The notes: a model not told the origin generated them from the letters alone. A DNA stretch of 64,000 bases from Micavibrio sp. (GCA_026989265.1 JALSJP010000005.1:37993-101992), one strand, 5' to 3'; shown: positions 24,452 through 34,663, counted from the first letter of the stretch. Translations and numbers: made by a program.

Positions 24452-25429
24452 ATGAAAGATCCAGTTAGAGTTGCAGTTACAGGCGCGGCGGGGCAAATCG
24501 GTTATGCATTATTATTTCGCATTGCATCGGGCGCTATGCTTGGCGCAGATCAGCCAGTTATTTTGCATTTGCTTGAGATTACCCCTGCACTTGGCGCGCT
24601 TGAAGGCGTTATAATGGAGCTTAATGATTGCGCGTTTCCATTGCTTGCGGGCACGGTTGCTACTGATGATGCTAATATAGCCTTTAAAGACGCGGATTAT
24701 GCTTATCTTGTTGGGGCGCGTCCACGCGGCCCTGGGATGGAGCGCAAGGACTTGCTTGAGGCAAATGGTGCTATATTCGCTCCTCAAGGCAAAGCTATAA
24801 ATGATCATGCTAGCCGCGATGTTAAGGTTTTGGTGGTTGGAAACCCTGCTAATACAAATGCATTGATAGCGCAGCAAAATGCTCCTGATCTTGATCCGAG
24901 CTGTTTTACCGCGATGGTACGCCTTGATCATAATAGAGCAATGAGCAAGCTTGCTGAGAAAACTGGCGCTCATTCCACAGATGTTAAGAATATGATTATT
25001 TGGGGGAATCACAGCTCTACTCAATATCCTGATTTGCATCATGCAACCGTTAAGGGCGAGGCTGCTTTGTCTAATGTTGATCAATCATGGTATGAAGGCA
25101 CGTTTATTCCAGAGGTGCAACAGCGCGGCGCGGCAATTATTAAAGCGCGCGGTGCTTCTAGCGCTGCTTCGGCGGCTTCTGCTGCTATTGATCATATGCG
25201 CAATTGGGCGCTTGGTACGCCTAAAGGGGAGTTTGTCTCAATGGCTGTTCCTTCTGATGGCTCTTATGGTGTTGAGGCGGGGGTTATATTTGGCTATCCC
25301 GTTACATGTGACAATGGCAGCTATAAGATTGTTCAAGGGCTTGATATTAATGAGTTCTCGCAAAAACGCCTTGATGAGAGCGAGGCAGAGCTTAGAGAAG
25401 AGCGCGCCGCGGTTGAAAAGTTATTTTAG
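24452..25429 (+). CDS. mdh: Malate dehydrogenase, cytosolic type
   Basis: The protein has 325 residues from ATG 24452, which has AAGAAAGG upstream; earlier in-frame starts are in non-homologous sequence. The NAD site is [18 protein letters not shown], the substrate Arg is in [14 protein letters not shown], and the catalytic His is in [12 protein letters not shown]. The enzyme interconverts malate and oxaloacetate in the TCA cycle. The sequence belongs to the longer cytosolic/Thermus-like type, whereas many alphaproteobacteria have the LDH-like type. It precedes sucC at a distance of 3.8 kb because two unrelated minus-strand genes lie between. Confidence 0.93.
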   Translation: MKDPVRVAVTGAAGQIGYALLFRIASGAMLGADQPVILHLLEITPALGALEGVIMELNDCAFPLLAGTVATDDANIAFKDADYAYLVGARPRGPGMERKDLLEANGAIFAPQGKAINDHASRDVKVLVVGNPANTNALIAQQNAPDLDPSCFTAMVRLDHNRAMSKLAEKTGAHSTDVKNMIIWGNHSSTQYPDLHHATVKGEAALSNVDQSWYEGTFIPEVQQRGAAIIKARGASSAASAASAAIDHMRNWALGTPKGEFVSMAVPSDGSYGVEAGVIFGYPVTCDNGSYKIVQGLDINEFSQKRLDESEAELREERAAVEKLF

Positions 25430-25479
25430 CTATATAAACCCTATTTAAGAATGCTGTGTTTTTTAGAATTGTTATTTCT

Positions 25480-25621
25480 AACCACGAAGCACATGAAGTG
25501 CCATCTCGAACATGAAATGGAAAGATCTTAAATACTGGCGACCTTTATAGATTCCTCGACTTTGCTCGGGATGACAAAAGACGTAACCTTAGTGGCTTCG
25601 TGACTTCGCGTTGAAAAATAA
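25480..25621. repeat. Intergenic repeat-like element with imperfect inverted ends
   Basis: The left end ACCACGAAGCACATGAAG and the right end CTTAGTGGCTTCGTGACTTC are imperfect inverse copies. The centre contains ATTCCTCGACTTTGCTCGGG followed by ATGACAAAAG. Sequences of this style are dispersed in many alphaproteobacterial genomes as small palindromic elements. Only one copy lies in this window, so this is a tentative call. Confidence 0.4.
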
Positions 25622-25635
25622 CTATGGATTACCAA

Positions 25636-26922
25636 TCAAGTTGGGAATGCTTTAGTGGGGGCGGTTGAAAATGCCTCTTCATTTGCCGCCATATCTTTAT
25701 CAATTTGGGCAGATGATATTACTTCATTAACTCCATCTGTATTAAATTGAGGGGTGAGGGGGTATGGCTGGCTCGCATCTGCCACTTCTACCCCACCATT
25801 ATTGAATAATTGCTGGTTAGGTGATTGTGTTTGTGCGCGAGCAAGTAAATTTTCATTCCAGTAAGTTGGATCAATTCTCTTGATGTAATTTAGTGTCTCA
25901 TTGTGCCATGCGCTGGTTTTGTCACGCTCTATTAGTTCAGGAATCGTTTCGTAGTCCTCATTGCGTTTCTCCATAAAATCCATCCAAGTGGCTATTGTAA
26001 GTTCTTCTGATGGGTCTATGTTTTCCTTTACAAAGCCTAAAGCGCGAAGTCTGCCATTGTAGGCAACCATAGCAAGATGTTGGTTTCCTACTTTATTTGT
26101 AAGGTGAGCCATGAATTTTGCCCCAGCATCAATGGATTTTATTGGGTCATGAAAATCAGCATCTGTCTCTAATCCCCACTCGCCCTTATGGGAGGGCATA
26201 AATTGAGCAATTCCTCTTGCACCTTTTTCAGAGGTAGCATCAGGGTCAAAGTTTGATTCTGCCCAAAATTGGTTTGCTAGAAGGCTGCCGTCAATTCCTT
26301 CACGCTTTGCTGCATCTAATGTCCATTGAACCATTTGCGCAACATCAGGGTCTTTTTCCATTCTTCTTACTAGGTTAGGGTGAAGGAAGCCTTCGGTGCT
26401 TTGTTCAATAATTGATGATATTTTTATGTCGCCTGCCTTATCCAAATCTACATTATTAAAATCAATATTTTCTACCGTGGAAACTGCCGCGCTAAAAGCC
26501 GTGGTTTTGTCAGATATTACATTTGCTACAGTTTGTTTTAATTCTTCCTTATCAAGTCCGAATGCATCGGAGATTTTGTCCGCTGCCCCACCTTTTTCTA
26601 ACACTTTTTTATCTGCTCCAAAGAAGAATGCAAATAGTAAAGCAAATATGCTTAGATCATTTGATTGATTGGAGGTTTGCCTTGATAGGCGCGCATATTC
26701 TTTCTTGGTCTTATCGCCTTGGGAGGGCGTATCACCACCATCACCATCGTAAGAAGCGTATAGCATTCCTCTTGGTAATTTATATGGCGGTGGATTTTTA
26801 ATCTCAGGCTCGTTTTCGGCGGGCTTGGTATTAGGTTTTTTTTCAACACCATTACTCCCATTATCATCAGGAGCAGGAGCTGTAGTTTTATCTGTGTCAT
26901 TTTGTGATAAAAGCAATGTCAT
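25636..26922 (-). CDS. Lytic transglycosylase (SLT) domain protein without a signal peptide
   Basis: The protein has 428 residues from ATG 26922; a GTG one codon earlier is possible. The first 90 residues are Pro/Asn/Lys-rich and disordered, followed by a short hydrophobic stretch (LSIFALLFAFFFG, about 90-102). The SLT domain (about 195-300) has the catalytic Glu in NQFWAESNFDP, then SEKGARGIAQFMP and the conserved AMVAYNGR. Such domains cut the glycan strand of peptidoglycan. No signal peptide is visible, so export would need another route. The gene is 95 bases downstream of the coiled-coil gene on the same strand and the two may be one unit. Its function in the cell is unknown. Confidence 0.82.
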   Translation of the reverse strand: MTLLLSQNDTDKTTAPAPDDNGSNGVEKKPNTKPAENEPEIKNPPPYKLPRGMLYASYDGDGGDTPSQGDKTKKEYARLSRQTSNQSNDLSIFALLFAFFFGADKKVLEKGGAADKISDAFGLDKEELKQTVANVISDKTTAFSAAVSTVENIDFNNVDLDKAGDIKISSIIEQSTEGFLHPNLVRRMEKDPDVAQMVQWTLDAAKREGIDGSLLANQFWAESNFDPDATSEKGARGIAQFMPSHKGEWGLETDADFHDPIKSIDAGAKFMAHLTNKVGNQHLAMVAYNGRLRALGFVKENIDPSEELTIATWMDFMEKRNEDYETIPELIERDKTSAWHNETLNYIKRIDPTYWNENLLARAQTQSPNQQLFNNGGVEVADASQPYPLTPQFNTDGVNEVISSAQIDKDMAANEEAFSTAPTKAFPT

Positions 26923-27016
26923 CACCCTTTATTAATTATTACTTAATTGGCACTTTTTGCGCCTTTTTCAACCTAATTAATCTTAACTATATATAGTTAT
27001 TACTATTTCGTCAAAT

Positions 27017-29020
27017 TTACCCAGCCATACCGGTGTTATTTGGCGATGAGCTTGATTGTTGCAGGGCTATGAGGCGTTCTTCTTCAAGTTTAAGAGCATC
27101 TAACTGTTCAGGAGTTGGTTGACTTGCTAATCCTTTGCCGAATGCGCTTGTTGTTAGTGATGGGGCGTTATCAGAGCCATTATTTATAGGAATTACGTAG
27201 CTTGCATTGGGTTCATCATATTGTGGATATTCATCAAGGACTGATCCCATGGTGAAGCCGCCTGCATAAATGCCATTGGAATTATGAATGCCATTGGAAT
27301 TATGGTTTTGCATAGCTGTTATTTGGCTATCTGCATCTTCTATTGATATTGCGCCTGATGCTAGTTGTTGCTCTATTTCTCCTATTTTATCAATATCGCT
27401 TTGGGCTATGCCTTCCCTTTGTTTTAGCTCACTCATATTGCTGGCTAATACGGCAAGTGTTACTTCACCTTTTTCTATGGATGAAGTTGCTTGTATTTGT
27501 TGTCCGCGCACAAGACCAGCATCGTTGTTGACCTCTATATTTGCAAATCTTTTTATTGGTGCATTAGGGTCTGACATCATAAGGGCGTTGCCATCTTTGC
27601 CCATAGAGAAATTAAGTATTTGCAGGTCATCTTTTATAGGGTCGTAATCAACCCTGTCTCCTGCTGGGTCTAAGTAGTAATATGTGTCTCCATCACCGCT
27701 TTTATCTACATGTACCTCGTTTCCGTTGGTATCTGTAATTACGCTAGCGGCATATGATATGTTGTCACCAATTAGGCTTATTCCAAGCTCTGCCGAAGCA
27801 TTTTCAACTTCGCTACCCTTGGTTGTTAATTCCTTGATGTCCGCGGTTGCTTTATCTAGTACTTGTGTTTGCTTGGCTATTTCTACTTTAGTAGTTTCTT
27901 CTTGCGCAGAAATATCATGCATATGTGTATGAATATCATCTAATTCTTCTAACTTTTCCTGCTTTAGCTTGTCAAATTCTGATAGCAAGTAGGTTTCCGC
28001 TGCCGATCCCGTTAATGAGCCGTTTGGCGTTTCTATTACAATGCCAGCTTTTGCAATGCCCCTTGCGAACATCATTTGATTTTCTTGAGTTATACCTGCT
28101 TTGTTTGATAGAGCCATTAGGCTTGATGCTTCGCTTTTGCTTATAACACCATCTTTTATTGCAATCGTTAGATTTTCTGTAAGGGCGGTGCGCGCTTGCG
28201 TCATTTCAATTTTTTTAAGTTCACCTTCCAATGGTGAGCAGGTAGTGCTTTCTATATTAAGCTCTCTTGTTCCAAATGTAATTATATTACTTGTTAGCTC
28301 TGCTTGTTTTTCTATTTTCTCGATTGCATCTTGAGCACTTTGCACTTTTTGCTCGGCTGCGGCTATTTGCATAGAGATTATTTCTAGTTGCTCTTCTGGA
28401 TCATCTGACATTTCCGCAGCGTGTTTAGATGCTTCTAAGTCAGAAAGTGATTTTTGTGCAAGTTCAAATTCTTGAGTGGCTTGATCTAGGCTTTCTGTCG
28501 TTGATTCCTTAAGCTCTTTATATAAATTTTGTAAAGATTCTGTGCTTTTTATTTCTGCTTCTTTAAGGTCGATTAGGGTTTGTTGATATTCTTTATCACC
28601 AGCAGTTTCTAAGCCATCTTTTAAATCTTGTAATTCGTCATTTTGCCTTGCTAGCTTGGCTTCCATTTCTGCGATATTATTATCTAAATTCCCTAATATT
28701 TCATTGGCTTTTTGGGATAGTATGTTAAGGGATTCGCCCATTTCATGGACATGATTTTGCATTTTTAATATTGCTTCGCCCATTTTGGCGTATGCTTCGG
28801 CTATTTGCTCGGAGGTCATGGCAAAAACCATGCGCTCACGGGCTTTTTTATCTTTTTCTTCGTGTTTTTTGTGAGCCATTTCCGCGCCAGCAACGCCGCT
28901 AACGCGCCCCTCAATACCTTGAAGAGCTTCGTTCATTTGTCTTCCAGCTACTTTGTTATTGGGGCTAGACGTATCTTCGCTTGTATCGATGCTATCACCC
29001 GTAATATCTGGCTTTGCCAT
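27017..29020 (-). CDS. Large coiled-coil protein of unknown function
   Basis: The protein has 667 residues and I do not recognise it. A charged N-terminus (1-70) is followed by long heptad-like helices (about 75-250: MEAKLARQNDELQDLKDGL, AAAEQKVQSAQDAIEKIE) and another coiled coil (about 345-400). A more folded region follows (about 405-500, NISYAASVITDTNGNEVHVD) with YYYLDPAGDRVDYDP. The C-terminal 100 residues are low-complexity, with two copies of HNSNGI. No membrane span or signal peptide is seen. It is soluble by composition. It pairs with the SLT-domain gene downstream. A structural or secreted role is possible but unproved. Confidence 0.75.
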   Translation of the reverse strand: MAKPDITGDSIDTSEDTSSPNNKVAGRQMNEALQGIEGRVSGVAGAEMAHKKHEEKDKKARERMVFAMTSEQIAEAYAKMGEAILKMQNHVHEMGESLNILSQKANEILGNLDNNIAEMEAKLARQNDELQDLKDGLETAGDKEYQQTLIDLKEAEIKSTESLQNLYKELKESTTESLDQATQEFELAQKSLSDLEASKHAAEMSDDPEEQLEIISMQIAAAEQKVQSAQDAIEKIEKQAELTSNIITFGTRELNIESTTCSPLEGELKKIEMTQARTALTENLTIAIKDGVISKSEASSLMALSNKAGITQENQMMFARGIAKAGIVIETPNGSLTGSAAETYLLSEFDKLKQEKLEELDDIHTHMHDISAQEETTKVEIAKQTQVLDKATADIKELTTKGSEVENASAELGISLIGDNISYAASVITDTNGNEVHVDKSGDGDTYYYLDPAGDRVDYDPIKDDLQILNFSMGKDGNALMMSDPNAPIKRFANIEVNNDAGLVRGQQIQATSSIEKGEVTLAVLASNMSELKQREGIAQSDIDKIGEIEQQLASGAISIEDADSQITAMQNHNSNGIHNSNGIYAGGFTMGSVLDEYPQYDEPNASYVIPINNGSDNAPSLTTSAFGKGLASQPTPEQLDALKLEEERLIALQQSSSSPNNTGMAG
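27270..27305 (-). repeat. 18-bp tandem duplication in the coiled-coil gene
   Basis: The units 27270-27287 and 27288-27305 are identical except for their last base and each encodes HNSNGI. The frame is kept. A recent slippage event is the likely cause. Confidence 0.85.
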
Positions 29021-29237
29021 GCTTTTGCCCTTAAATTATTGTCTGGTTTTCATTGTATGTAATTTTTTCTTTTTTTAACATTTCCCTTATTATACGTTAA
29101 GTTTATGGCTGTTGTCAAAAATAACTGCAAGTTTAAGGTTTTCAAATATTTTTTATAATGTTAAGTTGTGTTTAATATATATTAACTATTCTGCGCGTAT
29201 ATATTAAGCTTAAATTCCACAAACGGAGTCCTCCTTT

Positions 29238-30443
29238 ATGAATATTCATGAATATCAAGCAAAAGATTTACTAGAGAAATACGGCGTTGCTGTGCCAAAA
29301 GGCATTGCTGCGATGAGCGTTGATGAGGCAGTAGCCGCCGCCGAATCAATGAGTGATAGTTCTTTATATGTTGTAAAAGCGCAAATCCATGCTGGCGGGC
29401 GCGGGGCAGGGCATTTTAAAGATGCCGCCGATGATAAGGGCGGGGTTCGCCTTTGTAAAACTGTTGATGATGTACGCATTGCGGCTGAGGCTATGATGGG
29501 CAGAGTTTTGGTAACAAAACAAACTGGCGCAGAAGGTAAAGAGGTTCAGCGCCTTTATGTTACTGATGGCGTTGATATTGAGAAGGAATATTACTGCTCG
29601 GTTGTGCTTGATCGCGCGACAAGTCGCCCTACATTTATGGTCTCTACCGAGGGCGGAATGGATATTGAGGAAGTGGCAGAGCATAGCCCTGAGAAAATTA
29701 TCAAGGTATCTGTTGATCCAGCTTCGGGCATTTCAGGTTTTCATTGCCGCAAGCTAGCCTTTGGTCTTGGGCTTAAAGGCGCACAGGTAAAGTCTGCTAC
29801 TAAGTTCTTCGCTAGTCTTTATAAAGCATTTATGGAGCTTGATGCTTCTACAATCGAGATTAACCCTATGATTCTTGCGGGTGATGAAGTTATGGCTCTT
29901 GACGCTAAAATGAATTTTGATCCTAACGCGCTATATCGCCACCCTGATATTGTGGCTCTTCGTGATGAGAGCGAGGAAGACGCAAGCGAGAAGCTGGCAT
30001 CTGATAATGAGCTGTCATATGTTCGCTTGGATGGGGATATTGGCTGCATGGTTAATGGCGCAGGCCTTGCTATGTCTACTATGGATATTATCAAGCTTAA
30101 GGGCGGCGAGCCTGCAAATTTCTTGGATGTTGGGGGCGGCGCAACGGCGGAGCGCGTGACTACGGCATTTAAAATTATCCTTTCTGATCCGAATGTTAAG
30201 GGGATATTGGTTAATATCTTTGGTGGTATCATGAAGTGCGATGTTATTGCGCTGGGCGTTATCGCTGCGGCTAAAGAAGTTAATTTATCTGTGCCGCTGG
30301 TTGTGCGCCTTGAGGGGACTAACGTTAAGCGCGGTAAGGAGCTTATGGCGGAATCTGGTCTGCCGATTATCTCTGCTGATGATTTGGAGGATGCAGCCAC
30401 AAAAGTTGTGGAAGCCACTCAGAAAGCTCAGGCAGCGGCTTAA
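29238..30443 (+). CDS. sucC: Succinyl-CoA synthetase (ADP-forming), beta subunit
   Basis: The protein has 401 residues. The ATP-grasp N-terminal half starts [20 protein letters not shown] with [15 protein letters not shown] for nucleotide binding. [10 protein letters not shown] and [12 protein letters not shown] follow, then the CoA-ligase half ([25 protein letters not shown]). It makes succinate and ATP from succinyl-CoA in the TCA cycle. GGAG lies about twelve bases before the ATG. The 217 bases upstream (29021-29237) are AT-rich and should hold the promoter, but I cannot name exact boxes. Confidence 0.97.
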   Translation: MNIHEYQAKDLLEKYGVAVPKGIAAMSVDEAVAAAESMSDSSLYVVKAQIHAGGRGAGHFKDAADDKGGVRLCKTVDDVRIAAEAMMGRVLVTKQTGAEGKEVQRLYVTDGVDIEKEYYCSVVLDRATSRPTFMVSTEGGMDIEEVAEHSPEKIIKVSVDPASGISGFHCRKLAFGLGLKGAQVKSATKFFASLYKAFMELDASTIEINPMILAGDEVMALDAKMNFDPNALYRHPDIVALRDESEEDASEKLASDNELSYVRLDGDIGCMVNGAGLAMSTMDIIKLKGGEPANFLDVGGGATAERVTTAFKIILSDPNVKGILVNIFGGIMKCDVIALGVIAAAKEVNLSVPLVVRLEGTNVKRGKELMAESGLPIISADDLEDAATKVVEATQKAQAAA

Positions 30444-30484
30444 TTATTGTTTTGTAAGACAACGTTAACTTAGGAGGATTTAAT

Positions 30485-30757
30485 ATGGTTTGGGATGGAA
30501 GTGCGTCAAATGAGCCAGATGGCGATTATAGTCGTGAAAGGGCGCATGCCGTTGTTGAGCTGGTTGCTGGTGCGTTGCAAAATGGTGGTGACGTTCGCAA
30601 TAATATGAAAACAGCACGACATGCATTCGAAGAATGTAGTGCTGGTTTTAAATCAAATTGGGAAGAGTTTCGTGCTGTGGCAAATGAAGGATTTGTAAAA
30701 GTTAATGAAGGGGAAGACCCCCAAAATGCATTCAATGACATAGTAACTTTGGATTAA
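30485..30757 (+). CDS. Small hypothetical protein between sucC and sucD
   Basis: The protein has 90 residues and I do not recognise it. A perfect AGGAGG (30472-30477) lies seven bases before ATG 30485, the strongest ribosome site of the region, which supports a real, well-translated gene. The sequence is acidic and likely helical (ERAHAVVELVAGALQNGGDV, NWEEFRAVANEGF), with no membrane span. sucC and sucD are normally adjacent because their products form one complex, so this gene could be a small regulator or an unrelated passenger in the operon. Confidence 0.82.
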   Translation: MVWDGSASNEPDGDYSRERAHAVVELVAGALQNGGDVRNNMKTARHAFEECSAGFKSNWEEFRAVANEGFVKVNEGEDPQNAFNDIVTLD

Positions 30758-30788
30758 ATGTATATTCTTTAAAAAAGGAAGAAAATAA

Positions 30789-31664
30789 ATGTCAGTACTT
30801 GTAAATAAGAATACTAAGTTAATATGTCAGGGGTTTACTGGCGCGCAAGGCACGTTCCATAGTGAGCAAGCAATAACTTACGGCACTAATATGGTTGGCG
30901 GGGTTACGCCAAATAAGGGCGGAATGGATCATCTTGGCTTGCCCGTATTTGATACTGTTGGCGAAGCAATTGAGCGCACGGGCGCGAATGCAACTGTGAT
31001 TTATGTGCCGCCGCCATTTGCCGCGGACGCTATATTAGAAGCCATCGACGCGGAAATTGAGCTTGCTATTTGTATAACCGAAGGCATTCCAGTTCTTGAT
31101 ATGGTCAAGGTTAAGCGCGCTTTGACGGGTTCTAAAACTCGTCTTATTGGCCCTAATTGCCCTGGTATTATCACTCCTGATGAGTGCAAGATAGGCATTA
31201 TGCCTGGGCATATCCATACTAGAGGGAAGGTGGGCATTGTCTCGCGCTCTGGCACGCTTACATATGAAGCGGTGGCGCAAACTGGCGCGGTTGGTCTTGG
31301 GCAATCTACTTGCATTGGCATTGGCGGTGATCCTATTAATGGCACGAGTTTTATTGATTGTATTGAGCTGTTTATGGATGATGACGAGACCGAAGCTATT
31401 CTTATGATTGGCGAGATTGGCGGCACTGATGAGCTGGAAGCTTGTGAGTTTTACAAAGGTCTTAAGACTAAAAAGCCAATTGCTGGATTTATTGCGGGGG
31501 CGACTGCTCCTCCTGGTAAGCGCATGGGTCATGCTGGCGCTATTATATCAGGAGCGGATGATACTGCGCCTGCTAAAATGGAAGCTATGCGCGCTGCTGG
31601 CTTTGCAGTATCTGAAAGCCCCGCTGGTCTTGGTGAGGCAGTGGTAAAGGCTATGGCTGCTTAA
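30789..31664 (+). CDS. sucD: Succinyl-CoA synthetase, alpha subunit
   Basis: The protein has 291 residues. The Rossmann CoA-binding domain has [16 protein letters not shown] and [13 protein letters not shown]. The phosphorylated His is in [11 protein letters not shown]. It binds SucC to form the active enzyme. AGGAAG precedes the ATG. The stop is only 14 bases before the first glycan-locus gene, so read-through transcription is likely. The next TCA gene, sucA, is 27.8 kb away. Confidence 0.97.
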   Translation: MSVLVNKNTKLICQGFTGAQGTFHSEQAITYGTNMVGGVTPNKGGMDHLGLPVFDTVGEAIERTGANATVIYVPPPFAADAILEAIDAEIELAICITEGIPVLDMVKVKRALTGSKTRLIGPNCPGIITPDECKIGIMPGHIHTRGKVGIVSRSGTLTYEAVAQTGAVGLGQSTCIGIGGDPINGTSFIDCIELFMDDDETEAILMIGEIGGTDELEACEFYKGLKTKKPIAGFIAGATAPPGKRMGHAGAIISGADDTAPAKMEAMRAAGFAVSESPAGLGEAVVKAMAA

Positions 31665-31678
31665 AAAAAGCATTTAAT

Positions 31679-32647
31679 ATGGATATTTATAATAAAATGC
31701 AATCTGGCTCTTGTTGGCTGGTTACTGGGGTGGCTGGCTTTATAGGCTCGCATTTGGCTGAAAGTCTATTGTCACAGGGGCAAAAGGTCATAGGACTTGA
31801 TAATCTTAGCTCTGGCAAGATTGGTAATATAGCTCATATTAAAAGCAACCATAATTTTAGCTTTATTGAAGGTGATATTAGGGATTACAAAACATGCGCT
31901 GATGCGAGCAAAGGCGCGGATTATATCTTGCATCATGCTGCAATTGGCTCTGTCATGAAATCAATAGAAGACCCAGTGCTTGTCGATCAGGTTAATAATG
32001 GTGGATTTATTAATATTATGCTGGCGGCAAGTAATTCGGGCGTGAAATGCGTGGTTTATGCAAGCTCTAGCGCTATATATGGCGAAAAAGGGGGAGGTAA
32101 AAGACATGAAAGTGAGATGTTACAGCCGCTCTCCCCTTATGCCGCAAGCAAGTGCGCTAATGAACATTATGCAGCTGCATTATCAAATTCATTTGGGGTG
32201 AATGCGGTGGGGCTTAGATATTTTAATATATATGGCGCGCGCCAAGATCCTAATGGCGCGTATGCAGCCGTTATTCCTAAATGGATTAATGCTATGCTTG
32301 TAGGCGAAAATATAGAAATATTTGGCGATGGTGAGAGCGTGCGCGACTTTTGCTATATTGGTGATGTTGTGCAGGCTAATATTTTAGCAGCGACTGGCTC
32401 GCACAAGCTTGGCGGTAATGCTGTTTATAATATTGCATCAGGGCAAAAAACCACCATTAATGAACTGTTTTTATATTTAAAAAAATCAACGGGGTATGAG
32501 CTTAATGCTGCTTATAAAGACTTTAGAATCTCTGATATAAGAATTTCTTGCGCCGATATTTCAAAGGCTCAAAAAGATCTAGGGTTTAAGCCATCAGTTA
32601 CATTTCAAGATGGTCTGGCTGATACTGTGCGCTGGTATAAGGGATAA
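31679..32647 (+). CDS. NAD-dependent UDP-sugar epimerase/dehydratase (WbpP/TviC-like)
   Basis: The protein has 322 residues, an extended short-chain dehydrogenase. The NAD motif is TGVAGFIGSHLAE, the catalytic Ser region is YASSSAIYG, and the YxxxK pair is in SPYAASKCANEHY. GLRYFNIYGARQDPNGAYAA matches the UDP-N-acetylglucosamine 4-epimerase type that supplies GalNAc-type sugars. The exact substrate is not certain. It is the first gene of the glycan locus and starts 14 bases after sucD. Confidence 0.85.
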   Translation: MDIYNKMQSGSCWLVTGVAGFIGSHLAESLLSQGQKVIGLDNLSSGKIGNIAHIKSNHNFSFIEGDIRDYKTCADASKGADYILHHAAIGSVMKSIEDPVLVDQVNNGGFINIMLAASNSGVKCVVYASSSAIYGEKGGGKRHESEMLQPLSPYAASKCANEHYAAALSNSFGVNAVGLRYFNIYGARQDPNGAYAAVIPKWINAMLVGENIEIFGDGESVRDFCYIGDVVQANILAATGSHKLGGNAVYNIASGQKTTINELFLYLKKSTGYELNAAYKDFRISDIRISCADISKAQKDLGFKPSVTFQDGLADTVRWYKG

Positions 32648-32648
32648 A

Positions 32649-33779
32649 ATGCGGCTGATTTTATTTATGACATGGGATATTTCTCTTGCTCTTTGGAAGG
32701 AAAAGGGCTTATTGCAACGGGAAATAAAGCTCTACCAAGCTTTGGCGCAAAAAGGCGTTGATGTCACATTTTTTAGTTGGGGCGGCGGTGAGGATAGGGA
32801 AATAGCAAAAACCCTGCTTCCTGAAATTAAAGTTGTTCCTATATATGATTATATTCCGTTTTCTAAATTTAAGGTTTTGCGCGCTGTTTATTCGTTGATT
32901 GCGCCGTTTGCTTTGAGAAAATATATTAGGCAGGCGGATATTTTAAAGACAAACCAAATATGGGGCGGGTGGGTTGCTGTTATTGCAAGTATATTATTCC
33001 GTAAACCACTTATCGCTCGCTGTGGGTTTGAGCTTTATGATTTTACATGCAGGCAAAAGCATGGTGCGCTTCGCCGTAGCTTTATATGGTTTATAAGCCG
33101 TGTAACCTATGGAATGTCTAATCATATTTGTGTGGCATCTAAGGAAGATAAAGATTTTATCATTAAGAATTTCGGGCAAAAATCCAAGAAAATATCCATT
33201 CACCCTAACTGGATTGATACAGATTTTTTTTCACCTCAAAATATAGAAAAGAAAGAAAACCATATTCTTTTTGTCGGCAGGTTATCTGAGCAAAAAAACC
33301 TGCCAATGTTAATTGATGCATTAAAGGGCAGTGATTTTATTTTGGATATTGTTGGCTGCGGTGAGTTAAAGCAAGATTTAGAAAATCTAGCAAAAAATAA
33401 CAATGTTAAGGTTAATTTTCTTGGCTTGTTACCTAATGATGAGCTGCCAAATATTTATAATTCCTATCCTGTTTTTGTTTTGCCATCATATTATGAAGGC
33501 AACCCTAAGACCTTGTTAGAGGCTATGGCTTGCGGTGTGGCGGTTATTGGAACGGATGTTTCGGGGATATCATCGGTTATTAAACATGAGCAAAATGGTT
33601 TGCTATCTAATCTTAATCCAAGTGATTTAAGAGATGCAATTGATCGTTTAATGGCAGATAATACATTAAGAATTAAGCTAGGGGGGGCTGCAAGAAAGCA
33701 AATCACGGATAACCAAACCCTTGACAAGCTTGTAAGTAAAGAACTAGCTTGCTACAAAATTATTAGGAATGAGATATGA
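32649..33779 (+). CDS. Glycosyltransferase family 4
   Basis: The protein has 376 residues from ATG 32649, one base after the epimerase stop; an upstream in-frame start lies inside that gene. The GT-B fold C-terminal half is clear: HILFVGRLSEQKNLPMLIDA, then DIVGCGELKQDLE, and the nucleotide-sugar site FVLPSYYEGNPKTLLEAMAC. It would transfer a sugar to a glycan chain at the membrane. The donor is unknown. The stop overlaps the next gene by four bases. Confidence 0.88.
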   Translation: MRLILFMTWDISLALWKEKGLLQREIKLYQALAQKGVDVTFFSWGGGEDREIAKTLLPEIKVVPIYDYIPFSKFKVLRAVYSLIAPFALRKYIRQADILKTNQIWGGWVAVIASILFRKPLIARCGFELYDFTCRQKHGALRRSFIWFISRVTYGMSNHICVASKEDKDFIIKNFGQKSKKISIHPNWIDTDFFSPQNIEKKENHILFVGRLSEQKNLPMLIDALKGSDFILDIVGCGELKQDLENLAKNNNVKVNFLGLLPNDELPNIYNSYPVFVLPSYYEGNPKTLLEAMACGVAVIGTDVSGISSVIKHEQNGLLSNLNPSDLRDAIDRLMADNTLRIKLGGAARKQITDNQTLDKLVSKELACYKIIRNEI

Positions 33780-34654
33780 ATAAAAAGATAGCGCATTTTA
33801 GTAATAAAGTAGCGCGCAAGGCGCAGAAGGCTACTGATACGTGGTCTAAGGATTATTGGCACGATTTTCCTTTCGGTAGAAAACCGCGGGCAAGTAAAGA
33901 TGATTACCTTAAATTATGGACGGAAGCAAAATCTCAGCAATACCCTGAAATTGATGAGTTTGAGGAATTAAAGAATTTTGCAATTGATGAAAATTGGTAT
34001 CACGATCTTGCGCTGCATACGCAAATTACAGTGAAAAACTCTAACCTTTGTTATCAGCATGGCAGGGTTTTATACACGGCTTTGCGGGGATATTTGACAG
34101 ATATTAAGTCTCAATGGAATAAAAGCGATCTATCATCAGGTCAGCGAATGGTAACTATCCTAGAAACAGGTACAGCGCGAGGGTTTTCCGCTACTGTTAT
34201 GGCGCGCGCTCTATTTGATGGTGACGTTTGTGGCAAAATTATTACTATGGATTTATTGCCTCATTGTAAAAAAATGTACTGGAACTGCATTGATGACCAT
34301 GATGGAGCAAAAACAAGGCAGGAGTTACTTTCACCTTGGAAAGATATTGTTGATCCATATATAATATTTATTGAGAGTGACAGCCGCATAGGTATTAATC
34401 GCACCTCGATGGGGCGTGTGAATTTTGCATTTCTTGATGGCGCGCATAGTTATGATGACCTTATTATTGAGTTTGATATGGTGCAAAGGCTTCAAAGAAA
34501 AGGCGATGTTATAGTATTTGATGATTACAACCCGACCTTATTTGCAGGAATTGTTAAGGGCGTTGACGTCGGTTGTGAAAAATGGGGGTATAGTAAAACT
34601 ATTTTAAAATCCCGAGATGATAGAGCTTATGTTATTGCAGTAAAGCAGGCTTAG
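33776..34654 (+). CDS. Class I SAM-dependent methyltransferase-like protein (Methyltransf_24)
   Basis: The protein has 292 residues. Motif I is ILETGTARGFSATVMARAL, followed by KIITMDLLPH and FAFLDGAHSYDDLIIEFDMV, then DVIVFDDYN. This is the Methyltransf_24/CmcI-like fold. It may methylate a sugar hydroxyl. The N-terminal 90 residues are charged and not assigned. It overlaps the glycosyltransferase by four bases. Confidence 0.75.
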   Translation: MNKKIAHFSNKVARKAQKATDTWSKDYWHDFPFGRKPRASKDDYLKLWTEAKSQQYPEIDEFEELKNFAIDENWYHDLALHTQITVKNSNLCYQHGRVLYTALRGYLTDIKSQWNKSDLSSGQRMVTILETGTARGFSATVMARALFDGDVCGKIITMDLLPHCKKMYWNCIDDHDGAKTRQELLSPWKDIVDPYIIFIESDSRIGINRTSMGRVNFAFLDGAHSYDDLIIEFDMVQRLQRKGDVIVFDDYNPTLFAGIVKGVDVGCEKWGYSKTILKSRDDRAYVIAVKQA

Positions 34655-34663
34655 ATATTTTCA

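Noticed and set aside
24512..25084. Long open frame antisense to mdh
   Set aside because: It lies wholly within mdh on the other strand, has no ribosome site and no family likeness. Similar antisense frames inside sucC, sucD and the KdsB-like gene were rejected for the same reason.
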